From Devosia sp. MC521 (lineage in GTDB: Bacteria > Pseudomonadota > Alphaproteobacteria > Rhizobiales > Devosiaceae), in contig NZ_CP059902.1 of assembly GCF_014127105.1 (NCBI RefSeq), positions 591,001 through 655,000 of the forward strand: a stretch of DNA of 64,000 nt. The letters run 5' to 3'. A program made the translations under genes and the position numbers. The notes beneath the pieces were generated by a model. That model ran no database searches. It saw only the letters and a program-made list of their open reading frames with translations, and was not told the origin of the DNA. Positions 46,968-54,268 of this stretch are shown here, in pieces (the first letter of the stretch is position 1; each line of letters starts with the position of its first letter).

Positions 46968-47206
46968 TGATTAGTACTTTCAGGCATAATGCGGGCTTGA
47001 TGGAAACGCTGGCTGCCGAAAATAAGCACGGGGCAAAGTCGGCGCTGGCCGCACGTAACGCACTGATGGGTCGCAAATCAATAGCCAAATGCTTGCTGTA
47101 ATTGATCGATTGGTCAGAGATAAGCTGGACGTCGCCGTTCCCAGAAGAAGGTTCGGTGGTGGAACTTGGCGTTGCCAATCAGGTGGTGGAATTGAGGTAT
47201 TCCTGC
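46968..47206. other. Gap in the cassette with possible small-peptide frame
   Basis: 239 bases between the nucleotidyltransferase and PqqD-like genes, the largest gap in the run of six genes. A minus-strand frame of 83 codons from a TTG at 47178 (ends 46927, in the PqqD-like gene) exists, rich in Ser and Ala with four Cys, but no ribosome site is seen. It may instead hold a promoter for the downstream five genes. Confidence 0.3.
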
Positions 47207-48283
47207 CTACTTCGAGTGCAGGAGCTTTTGGACAAAACGGCTCCAGAATGCGGAGTTCAAAACTTTTCTGGTGAAGTACTTTGTTCTACCGCTCTCTAGG
47301 AAATCACGCGAAGCAAAATTGCAGGCGAGGTGCGTGATAGACGCCAGAAGCGCACCTTTTCGGCTGCGCGAGCGCAATTTGTATTCATAGATGAGTAAGC
47401 GGGCCGCGATGCTCCGATGGACTGCCGCATCGTCGTTGCGGAAGCACCAATCGGCTAATCCACGCCACGCGGTCCACAGTCGTTCAGCGCCGCGAGCATG
47501 CATGAGATCTCGCGCTTCACTCTGTTCACTCGGAGACAGTGCCGCGTATAACAGCTCGCATTCGACCAGTGATCGCATGAATAGTCCGCCGTGCATCGAG
47601 TTGCGATCATGCCTCAACGCGTGAACGACCGCTAAGATAAGCTGGTCTACCGGGTGGGGCAGGTAGGTAGACTGGAGCCCTGGCGCAAGTTCTGCTCGTG
47701 CCCAAAGATCACCAACAAGACGGGCATTTTCAACGGTAGCAGGTAGGATGTGCGGCTCAATAGCGACAAGATCTTTTGGCCGCTTGATGGGAGGAAGATG
47801 GTGCTCTCCGGGCTCAAGCTCCAAACGCGTCGGCATTGCGATTGTGGGTGCGGCCGGCTGATATCCTAAGTCAGTGAAGCATGTCAGAGCCTCTGCATCC
47901 TTAATAAGAATGTCTAGATCTGACATTGTCCGCATGCCTGCGCGGGCATAAGCCGAGCGAAAAAGCTGTATGCCGCCCTTGAGCACCAACACCGTACATT
48001 GCCGAGTGCGCAATGCCTCGTTCAATTCTATCAGTTGATTGCGCAGTAGCAGATTTTGAGACACCCAAAACGAGGGTGGCGGCAGGTTAGCTGATCCGAG
48101 CGCGCCGGCTTGTTGGAGGGCCGCGACGGCCAGCGGTAGGACTTTATTGTTTTGCGAAGCAAGGATGAGGCCGCTGAATGCCGGATCAGTGGTGCGCCAT
48201 GTGGCGAGTAGGGCAGAAACATCTTCGCCTTTCGCAACACCCAAACAGAGCTCGCCGAACCTACGTGCGTCAACATCGGGCAT
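47207..48283 (-). CDS. Nucleotidyltransferase-fold protein (NTP_transf_5-like)
   Basis: 358 aa from the ATG at 48283; an AGGAAA lies 12 bases upstream, and a longer frame adds 28 residues without support. The family pattern is VLVLKGGIQLFRSAYARAG, then MRTMSDLDILIKDAEAL, with the paired Asp that bind metal in nucleotidyltransferases, and later HPVDQLILAVVHALRHD. The N-terminal helical domain is also typical. Such proteins occur next to HprK-like and PqqD-like genes and in lasso-peptide loci; their reaction is not established. First gene of the cassette. Confidence 0.82.
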   Translation of the reverse strand: MPDVDARRFGELCLGVAKGEDVSALLATWRTTDPAFSGLILASQNNKVLPLAVAALQQAGALGSANLPPPSFWVSQNLLLRNQLIELNEALRTRQCTVLVLKGGIQLFRSAYARAGMRTMSDLDILIKDAEALTCFTDLGYQPAAPTIAMPTRLELEPGEHHLPPIKRPKDLVAIEPHILPATVENARLVGDLWARAELAPGLQSTYLPHPVDQLILAVVHALRHDRNSMHGGLFMRSLVECELLYAALSPSEQSEARDLMHARGAERLWTAWRGLADWCFRNDDAAVHRSIAARLLIYEYKLRSRSRKGALLASITHLACNFASRDFLESGRTKYFTRKVLNSAFWSRFVQKLLHSK

Positions 48284-48529
48284 AATCGCGAGACGTTTCC
48301 TGTTTATGGTTGTTTGGCAAGAACTTGCTATGAAAGCTGCATAGCTAATGCGTCGGCCATCTCGCAACTCGTATCATTGATTTTCGCCCAGCAAGATGAC
48401 TCTTTTTGATGCCTTTTAAGAGTTTGATGGGCGCTAGCGGCTTATGAACTGTAAGGCCAACAGCCGCGATCAATTTACCGCACAGTCTGGAAGCGTTTAG
48501 TGCACCTGTTGAGAGGGCGTCGTTGGTGT

Positions 48530-49849
48530 CTAATCTGACAGTGGATGCGGTCGTCCAATGCTGGTGTAATCGAGACCAGCCGCCTCGACCTCCTTGCGGC
48601 GATAGACGTTTCTTAAATCGACAAATACTCGATCGCTCATGGCATTTCTCAAGCGCTGCAAGTCGAGGCCGCGGAAGGCATTCCACTCGGTGACGAGAAC
48701 CAAAGCGTCAACACCGTCGGCCGTGTCATATGCGTCTGCGGCGTAATCGATATCTGCGAGCAAGGTTTTAGCCATTGCGGTGCCTTCAGGATCATAGGCT
48801 CTGATCTTGGCACCGGCATCCTGTAGTGTTTGGATGATTGCAATGGATGGTGCATCCCGCATGTCATCAGTGTTGGGTTTGAAAGTCAGCCCCAAGATGC
48901 CGATGGTTTTGCCCCGGACACTCCCACCTGCTGCAGCGATGATCTTGCGCCCCATGGCGCGCTTGCGGCGGTCATTTACCTCCACAGTGGCTTCAACGAG
49001 GCGAAGAGGGGCATCGTAGTCCTGACCGGTTTTGACGAGGGCCAGCGTATCCTTGGGGAAGCATGAGCCGCCATAGCCAGGGCCAGCATTGAGGAATTTG
49101 CTGCCGATACGATTGTCGAGACCAATGCCGCGCGCCACGTCCTGGACATTTGCACCGGTCCGCTCACACAGGTCAGCAATTTCATTGATGAAGGTAATCT
49201 TCATCGCAAGAAATGCATTTCCTGCATACTTAATCAGCTCGGCCGTACGGCGACCTGTGAACATGAGGGGTGCCTGGTTGAGATAAAGCGGGCGATAGAT
49301 TTCCATCATGACCTCGCGTGCGCGTTCATCATCAAGGCCAACTACAATACGGTCGGGCCGCTTGAAGTCCTCAATGGCGGCACCCTCACGTAAGAATTCT
49401 GGATTGGAGACGACCACAACGTCGGCGTCGGGGTTGGCCTCCTGGATGATGCGCTCGACTTCATCCCCGGTGCCCACGGGAACCGTCGACTTTGTCACCA
49501 CGACGGTGAAGTCCTTTAGTGCACGCGCGATATCGGCAGCAGCTGCATATACATAAGAGAGATCGGCGTGACCATCGCCACGGCGGGACGGGGTTCCGAC
49601 CGCGAGAAAAACGACGTCAGCTTTCGCGACGGCTGGAGCCAGATTGGTCGTGAAGGTTAGCCGTCCAGATTTGGCATTCTGGTCAACTAAGTCTTCGAGG
49701 CCAGGCTCGAAGATTGGTATTTGACCTTTTTTGAGGGCCTCGATTTTCTTCTCATCGAGGTCGACGCAACTCACGTCGTGACCGAAATCTGCGAAACAAG
49801 CGCCGCTGACCAAGCCTACATAGCCACTACCGATAATCGCTATTTGCAT
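48530..49849 (-). CDS. ugd: UDP-glucose 6-dehydrogenase
   Basis: 439 aa, full length. NAD-binding IAIIGSGYVGLVSGACFADF at the start, Lys207 in AELIKYAGNAF, and the catalytic Cys263 in GPGYGGSCFPKDTLALVK. C-terminal UDP-binding domain with LGLTFKPNTDDMRDAPS. Oxidises UDP-glucose to UDP-glucuronate for acidic EPS. On the same strand as the cassette downstream (247-base gap to the ATG of the nucleotidyltransferase gene). Decayed pieces of a second ugd lie at 60150-60460, so a duplicate once existed near the other EPS module. Confidence 0.97.
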   Translation of the reverse strand: MQIAIIGSGYVGLVSGACFADFGHDVSCVDLDEKKIEALKKGQIPIFEPGLEDLVDQNAKSGRLTFTTNLAPAVAKADVVFLAVGTPSRRGDGHADLSYVYAAAADIARALKDFTVVVTKSTVPVGTGDEVERIIQEANPDADVVVVSNPEFLREGAAIEDFKRPDRIVVGLDDERAREVMMEIYRPLYLNQAPLMFTGRRTAELIKYAGNAFLAMKITFINEIADLCERTGANVQDVARGIGLDNRIGSKFLNAGPGYGGSCFPKDTLALVKTGQDYDAPLRLVEATVEVNDRRKRAMGRKIIAAAGGSVRGKTIGILGLTFKPNTDDMRDAPSIAIIQTLQDAGAKIRAYDPEGTAMAKTLLADIDYAADAYDTADGVDALVLVTEWNAFRGLDLQRLRNAMSDRVFVDLRNVYRRKEVEAAGLDYTSIGRPHPLSD

Positions 49850-50146
49850 TCTCGTGTGTCCACGCGAGTTTGAGTTGTAACAGCACAGACAGGCAAAATG
49901 GGGCGGCCTGCTTATTGTTTACGCCAGGTTGCACCCTTGGCTCTTCAGATGACCAGAGAATGGATGAAACACTATGGAGAGCGATGAGACTTCCACTTGC
50001 GCGTTGTTTCATATGTCGGACGTCGGTTTGTAACGCTGCAAGTTGATCACTATTGCCCTCGTCGGGGATGGCATTCATGAAATCCATCTGAGAGCTTCGG
50101 ATGTGTCCACCGCTGGGATTAGGCTTCATCGACCACTCACTACAAG
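49850..50146. other. Upstream region of ugd, no supported gene
   Basis: 297 bases between ugd and the IS5-family copy 2. A minus-strand frame (about 50129-49827) overlaps the ugd start and has no recognised motif. Probably the ugd promoter region cut by the IS. Confidence 0.4.
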
Positions 50147-51442
50147 CTGGACGTCCGCAAAAACCCTTGGCGGCTTTGATGCAGTCATGATTCATTGATG
50201 TCGCCCGATCATGGAGCGTCATCATGGACCCGCATTCGCTTTTCAGCCTGAACGATCACCTCGAAGCCTTGAGCCAACACGGCGATCCGCTCGAGGTTTT
50301 GGAGCGGACGGTGGATTTCGAGTATTTCCGGTCCTGGCTGGTGGAGGGGCTTGGCTACAGTGACGGCAGCAAAGGCGGTCGGCCGCCGTTCGATCCGGTG
50401 GCCATGTTCAAGATCCTGATCCTGCAGGCACAGCACAACCTGTCCGATGCCCGCACAGAGTTCATGATCCGGGACCGCCTGAGTTGGATGCGCTTCCTGG
50501 GGTTCTCGCTCGGCGATCGCACGCCCGATGAGAACACGATCCGCCATTTCCGCAACCGCATGACCCAGACCGGCACGCTCAAGCGGGTGATGAAGGCGTT
50601 CGACTGGCAACTGCACAAGAAGGGTTACATCCCGATGTCGGGGCAGATCGTGGATGCTTCGCTGGTGCCGGCACCCAAACAGCGCAATACCGATGGCGAG
50701 CGGGAGGCCATCAAGGCAGGCCAGTCGGCTGACGAGATCTGGCCGAACGAGCCGGCTAAAGCCGCACAGAAGGATACCGACGCCCGCTGGACGCTCAAGA
50801 TCGGCGGCAAGGTGCGCTACCGGCCAGACGGCTCGCCCCTGCCCATGATCGCCACTCCGGTGTTCGGCTATAAAAGTCACATCAGCATCGACCGGCGCTA
50901 TGGCTTCATCCGGGCTGCAGCGGTGACCTCCGCCTCCCATCCTGACGGCCGGATGCTGCGCCATGTGATCGATCGGGAAAACACCGGCAGCGAGGTCTGG
51001 GCCGACAGCGCCTACAGATCACAGAGCAATGAGGCCTGGCTGGCTGATCGTATGCTGACCAGCCGCATTCATCGACGCAAGCCCAAGGGCAAGCCGATGC
51101 CGATCGCGACCGCACGGGCCAATGCGGCCAAGTCCGCGATACGTGCCAGGGTCGAGCATGTCTTCGCTCATCAGAAGAACCGGTTCGGTCTGTTCATCCG
51201 CACCATCGGCATTGCACGGGCCGAGGCCAAACTCACCTTGGCCAATCTGGCCTACAACTTCGACCGCCTCGTCTTCCACGAAAAGCGCGCAACCGCGCCA
51301 TGAGTCTGCCCGGATGACCGGGAAACGCCGTCAATGGGCACCGCCGATCGCCAAACGCCGCGCCAAATCTGCTCAAACACGGAAATCAGACGACCACAAT
51401 CGCAGCCGCAGGCTCAGCGAGCCAGTTCTTGCGGGTCTTCAG
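50147..51442 (+). mobile_element. IS5-family insertion sequence, copy 2 (1296 bp), intact
   Basis: Terminal inverted repeats CTGGACGTCCGCAAAAAC (left) and the complement of CTGAAGACCCGCAAGAAC (right, ending 51442). Inverted relative to the copy at 41751-43045. No target duplication recognised; neither its own flanks nor exchanged flanks with copy 1 give one. Confidence 0.85.
50224..51303 (+). CDS. IS5-family transposase (intact)
   Basis: 359 aa. The N-terminal DUF772-type region reads RPPFDPVAMFKILILQAQHN and MRFLGFSLGDRTPDENTIRH. The DDE core has Asp in GQIVDASLVPAPKQRN, Asp in SEVWADSAYRSQSNEAW and Glu in RARVEHVFAHQKNRFG. The family-typical end is LTLANLAYNFDRLVF. It has no frameshift, unlike copy 1, and could act on both. 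Confidence 0.97.
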   Translation: MDPHSLFSLNDHLEALSQHGDPLEVLERTVDFEYFRSWLVEGLGYSDGSKGGRPPFDPVAMFKILILQAQHNLSDARTEFMIRDRLSWMRFLGFSLGDRTPDENTIRHFRNRMTQTGTLKRVMKAFDWQLHKKGYIPMSGQIVDASLVPAPKQRNTDGEREAIKAGQSADEIWPNEPAKAAQKDTDARWTLKIGGKVRYRPDGSPLPMIATPVFGYKSHISIDRRYGFIRAAAVTSASHPDGRMLRHVIDRENTGSEVWADSAYRSQSNEAWLADRMLTSRIHRRKPKGKPMPIATARANAAKSAIRARVEHVFAHQKNRFGLFIRTIGIARAEAKLTLANLAYNFDRLVFHEKRATAP

Positions 51443-51500
51443 CTGTCTCCCATGACGATGTAAGTCCCAATTGATGTGCCAGTCTTGTGGCGCAAAAATG

Positions 51501-51534
51501 TACTACATGTGTGTACTACATGTGTGTACTACAT
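51501..51534. repeat. 13-bp tandem repeat, 2.6 copies
   Basis: TACTACATGTGTG at 51501, again at 51514, then TACTACAT to 51534, perfect. Located 100 bases after the sugar transferase stop, between it and the IS5 copy. Low-GC stretch; function unknown. Confidence 0.8.
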
Positions 51535-51630
51535 TCGAAGTATTTCGGAAATTGAACTTTAAAGATTTCAATGATATAAGTCACTTAAGTATTCTAAGTG
51601 CGAATCCTAGCGCCTGACTGGGAGATGTTT

Positions 51631-52422
51631 TTACGTTCCTCGACCTAGTTTGATTAACTCTTGCCAGAGCGTCCAGACTAGGATTTTGACGTCGAGGGTG
51701 AGCGAGAAGTTAGAGATGTAGGCGAGGTCGTGGTCTACACGTGCTGCGGCGGATTGAGGCGTTTCTACAGGCCCCCTTAATCCATTCGCTTGGGCCCAGC
51801 CGGTCAGGCCGGGCTTCATCTTGTGACGTAAGTGGTAGTAGGGGACGATCTCATCATATCGACGCTCGTTGACCAGCATGCCAGGTACTTGTGGACGTGG
51901 GCCGATAAGGCTCATGTCACCCCGGATGATGTTGAAAAGCTGCGGTAGCTCGTCAAAGGATGTCCGGCGCAAGAAGGCGCCAAATTTCGTCAGGCGCGGG
52001 TCGCCATTTTTTACAGCCTGGAGTCCGCTATGATCGGATGCAGCCCATTCCAGGCTCCGAAACTTGTACATACGGAAGACCCTCCCGTTCAGCCCTTCTC
52101 GGTTCTGCGTGAAAAGGAGAGGGCCGGCAGACGTCGCTTTGATCAGACAGGCAATGGCAACAAGCAGAGGGCTAAGTGCAATGAGCGCCACTAAACTGAT
52201 TGCGATGTCGGCACTGCGCTTGATGGCGAGCACCAGGAAATTCTGAGGGCCGACGGTGCTAACGATTGGATATCCGTCCTGGAAATCAAGGGGGAGTCCA
52301 GACTGATTCAGGCGAGATTTAAGGTCTTTTTTGATGTGGCTAGCATCGACAGAGAATGACCCTGATGAAGACTCACCGCGGAACTCGTCCGCTAGCTCTA
52401 TGCTCCCAATCTCATCCCCCAT
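51631..52422 (-). CDS. Undecaprenyl-phosphate sugar phosphotransferase (EPS initiation)
   Basis: 263 aa, short type (ExoY/WbaP C-terminal domain) with one membrane hairpin near residues 70-95 (KRSADIAISLVALIALSPLL). Conserved motifs: FTQNREGLNGRVFRMYKFRS, FGAFLRRTSFDELPQLFNII, GDMSLIGPRPQVPGMLVNER and KPGLTGWAQANGLRG. It transfers a sugar-1-phosphate to undecaprenyl phosphate, the first step of EPS assembly. The N-terminal 65 residues are polar. Its upstream side, where the Wzz/BY-kinase gene ends, is interrupted by IS256 copy 2 about 210 bases before the start codon, so it may have lost operon read-through. Confidence 0.93.
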   Translation of the reverse strand: MGDEIGSIELADEFRGESSSGSFSVDASHIKKDLKSRLNQSGLPLDFQDGYPIVSTVGPQNFLVLAIKRSADIAISLVALIALSPLLVAIACLIKATSAGPLLFTQNREGLNGRVFRMYKFRSLEWAASDHSGLQAVKNGDPRLTKFGAFLRRTSFDELPQLFNIIRGDMSLIGPRPQVPGMLVNERRYDEIVPYYHLRHKMKPGLTGWAQANGLRGPVETPQSAAARVDHDLAYISNFSLTLDVKILVWTLWQELIKLGRGT

Positions 52423-52630
52423 GCTCTATTCCGCCCCGTTCGATACTGCGCCTAAAAAACTAGTGTTTTTATTAACCTGTGATAACAGTAGTGCTCTAAT
52501 TATAGAGAGTTCAAAAAGTATATGTTTCTGCGTATTGATTCAATCTTTTTTTGGTCGTGAATTTTGGGTTACGCAATATGTGTAGAGCACTAGCGAGCAG
52601 TTCTGTGTGTGTTCTTGAGCTGGTCTTGTT

Positions 52631-54054
52631 GGTCGTGTCCCGGGACGTGGTGTAACTGAGGTGGTCAAGCCGCTCGCGAGCGCGCCATTAGGAGCGCCGT
52701 AGCGAGCGAGCGGCTGGGTGGTCATCGACGGATTTCCGGTAAGGTCTGGTTGCTTACCCCAACCCTGCACCTGAAGGACCACCGATGACCGACACGATGA
52801 TGAACCTGCGCACGCTGGTAGAGAAGACCCCCGACGCCGATATTCTGCGTGAGATGATTGGCTTCGCTGCCGAACGGCTGATGGAGATGGAAGTGGGTGC
52901 CGCCACTGGGGCCGGCTATGGCGAAAAGAGCGCCGAGCGGCGGGTCCAGCGCAATGGCTACCGCGAGCGGGACTGGGAGACGCGGGCCGGCACGGTCGAG
53001 CTGCGCATCCCCAAGCTGCGCAAGGGCAGCTACTTCCCGGGCTTTCTGGAACCTCGGCGGCTGGCCGAGAAGGCTCTTACCGCGGTGATCCAGGAGGCGT
53101 ACATCCAGGGCATCTCAACCCGTTCGGTGGACGACCTGGTCAAAGCCATGGGCATGAGTGGCATCTCCAAGAGCCAGGTCAGCCGGCTCTGCGAGGAGAT
53201 CGATGGGCGGGTGAAGGCCTTCCTCGAGCGGCCGATCGAGGGCGATTGGCCCTACCTGTGGATCGACGCCACTTACCTCAAGGTACGCAGGGGCGGCCGC
53301 ATCGTCTCGGTGGCAGCCATCATGGCGGTGGCCGTCAATGCGGATGGCCGGCGCGAGGTGCTGGGCATGGAGATCGGCACCTCGGAGGCCGAGGCGATCT
53401 GGACCGAGTTCCTGCGCAAGCTGACCCGCCGCGGCCTGCGAGGCGTGAAGCTGGTGATCTCCGATGCCCATGAGGGCATCAAGGCGGCCGTCACCAAGGT
53501 GCTTTGTGCCACATGGCAACGCTGCCGAGTCCACTTCATGCGCAACGTCCTTGCCCATGCCGGCAAGAGCGGTCGCCGCGTGGCCAGTGCCTTTATCGCC
53601 ACGGCCTTCGCTCAGGAGACGCCGGAGGCCGCCAGCACCCAATGGCGCGCTGTTGCCGACCAGATCCGTCCGCGGGTGCCCAAGCTCGCCACCATCATGG
53701 ACGAGGCCGAGCACGACGTCCTTGCCTACATGAGCTTCCCCAGGGAGCATCGGGCCAAGCTGCATAGCAACAACCCGATAGAACGGGTGAATGGCGAGGT
53801 GAAGCGGCGGACCGAGGTGGTGGGCATCTTCCCCAACGAGGATGCCATCGTCCGGCTCGTTGGCGCCATCCTGCTTGAGCAGAACGATGAGTGGGCTGTG
53901 CAGCGCGCCAGATACATGACGCTGGAATCCGTCGCCCCGTTGAGCGATGATCCCCTCGTCAGCCTGCCGGCAGTCCCCGCACGCTGACCAACCCGGCCAA
54001 GCCGGATATGCGTGGAGGCCCTGCCTCAGTTACACCACGCCGAGGGACACGATC
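52631..54054 (+). mobile_element. IS256-family insertion sequence, copy 2 (1424 bp)
   Basis: Same ends as copy 1. Perfect 8-bp target duplication GTCTTGTT at 52623-52630 and 54055-54062. Only two internal base differences from copy 1 are visible. Inserted between the Wzz/BY-kinase and sugar transferase genes, in opposite orientation to them. Confidence 0.95.
52785..53987 (+). CDS. IS256-family (mutator-type) transposase, copy 2
   Basis: 400 aa, identical to copy 1 except Ala for Gly in VAVNADG. DDE residues in [20 protein letters not shown] and [10 protein letters not shown] are intact. Presumably active, given the near-identity of the copies. Confidence 0.97.
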   Translation: MTDTMMNLRTLVEKTPDADILREMIGFAAERLMEMEVGAATGAGYGEKSAERRVQRNGYRERDWETRAGTVELRIPKLRKGSYFPGFLEPRRLAEKALTAVIQEAYIQGISTRSVDDLVKAMGMSGISKSQVSRLCEEIDGRVKAFLERPIEGDWPYLWIDATYLKVRRGGRIVSVAAIMAVAVNADGRREVLGMEIGTSEAEAIWTEFLRKLTRRGLRGVKLVISDAHEGIKAAVTKVLCATWQRCRVHFMRNVLAHAGKSGRRVASAFIATAFAQETPEAASTQWRAVADQIRPRVPKLATIMDEAEHDVLAYMSFPREHRAKLHSNNPIERVNGEVKRRTEVVGIFPNEDAIVRLVGAILLEQNDEWAVQRARYMTLESVAPLSDDPLVSLPAVPAR

Positions 54055-54268
54055 GTCTTGTTTGGCGTTTTCACACTTCGACAGCCCAGTCAACAGTGGA
54101 GGCTGGCGTCATAATCAGTGTGTCGGGGGGTAAGAGCGCGGCGAAGTCGCTAGCGAAGTGCGAACACTTGGCTTCATACTGCGCTCTGGCCTGCGATATC
54201 AGGATTGGGGGGCAAAATGCCGGAAGACTAGCGGTGTCTACCGGCGTTCATGCGGGATTTTTGCAACG

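Noticed and set aside
49827..50129. Minus-strand frame of about 100 codons overlapping the ugd start
   Set aside because: It overlaps the ugd ATG, has no recognised motif and no clear ribosome site; more likely the ugd upstream region.
43046..50146. Lasso-peptide biosynthetic cluster
   Set aside because: HprK-like, PqqD-like and nucleotidyltransferase genes fit, but no asparagine-synthetase-like cyclase, transglutaminase-type protease or precursor is found.
41751..51442. Target-site duplications for the IS5 copies from AGCT-like flanks
   Set aside because: AG before both left ends is not matched after the right end of copy 1, so it is not a consistent duplication.
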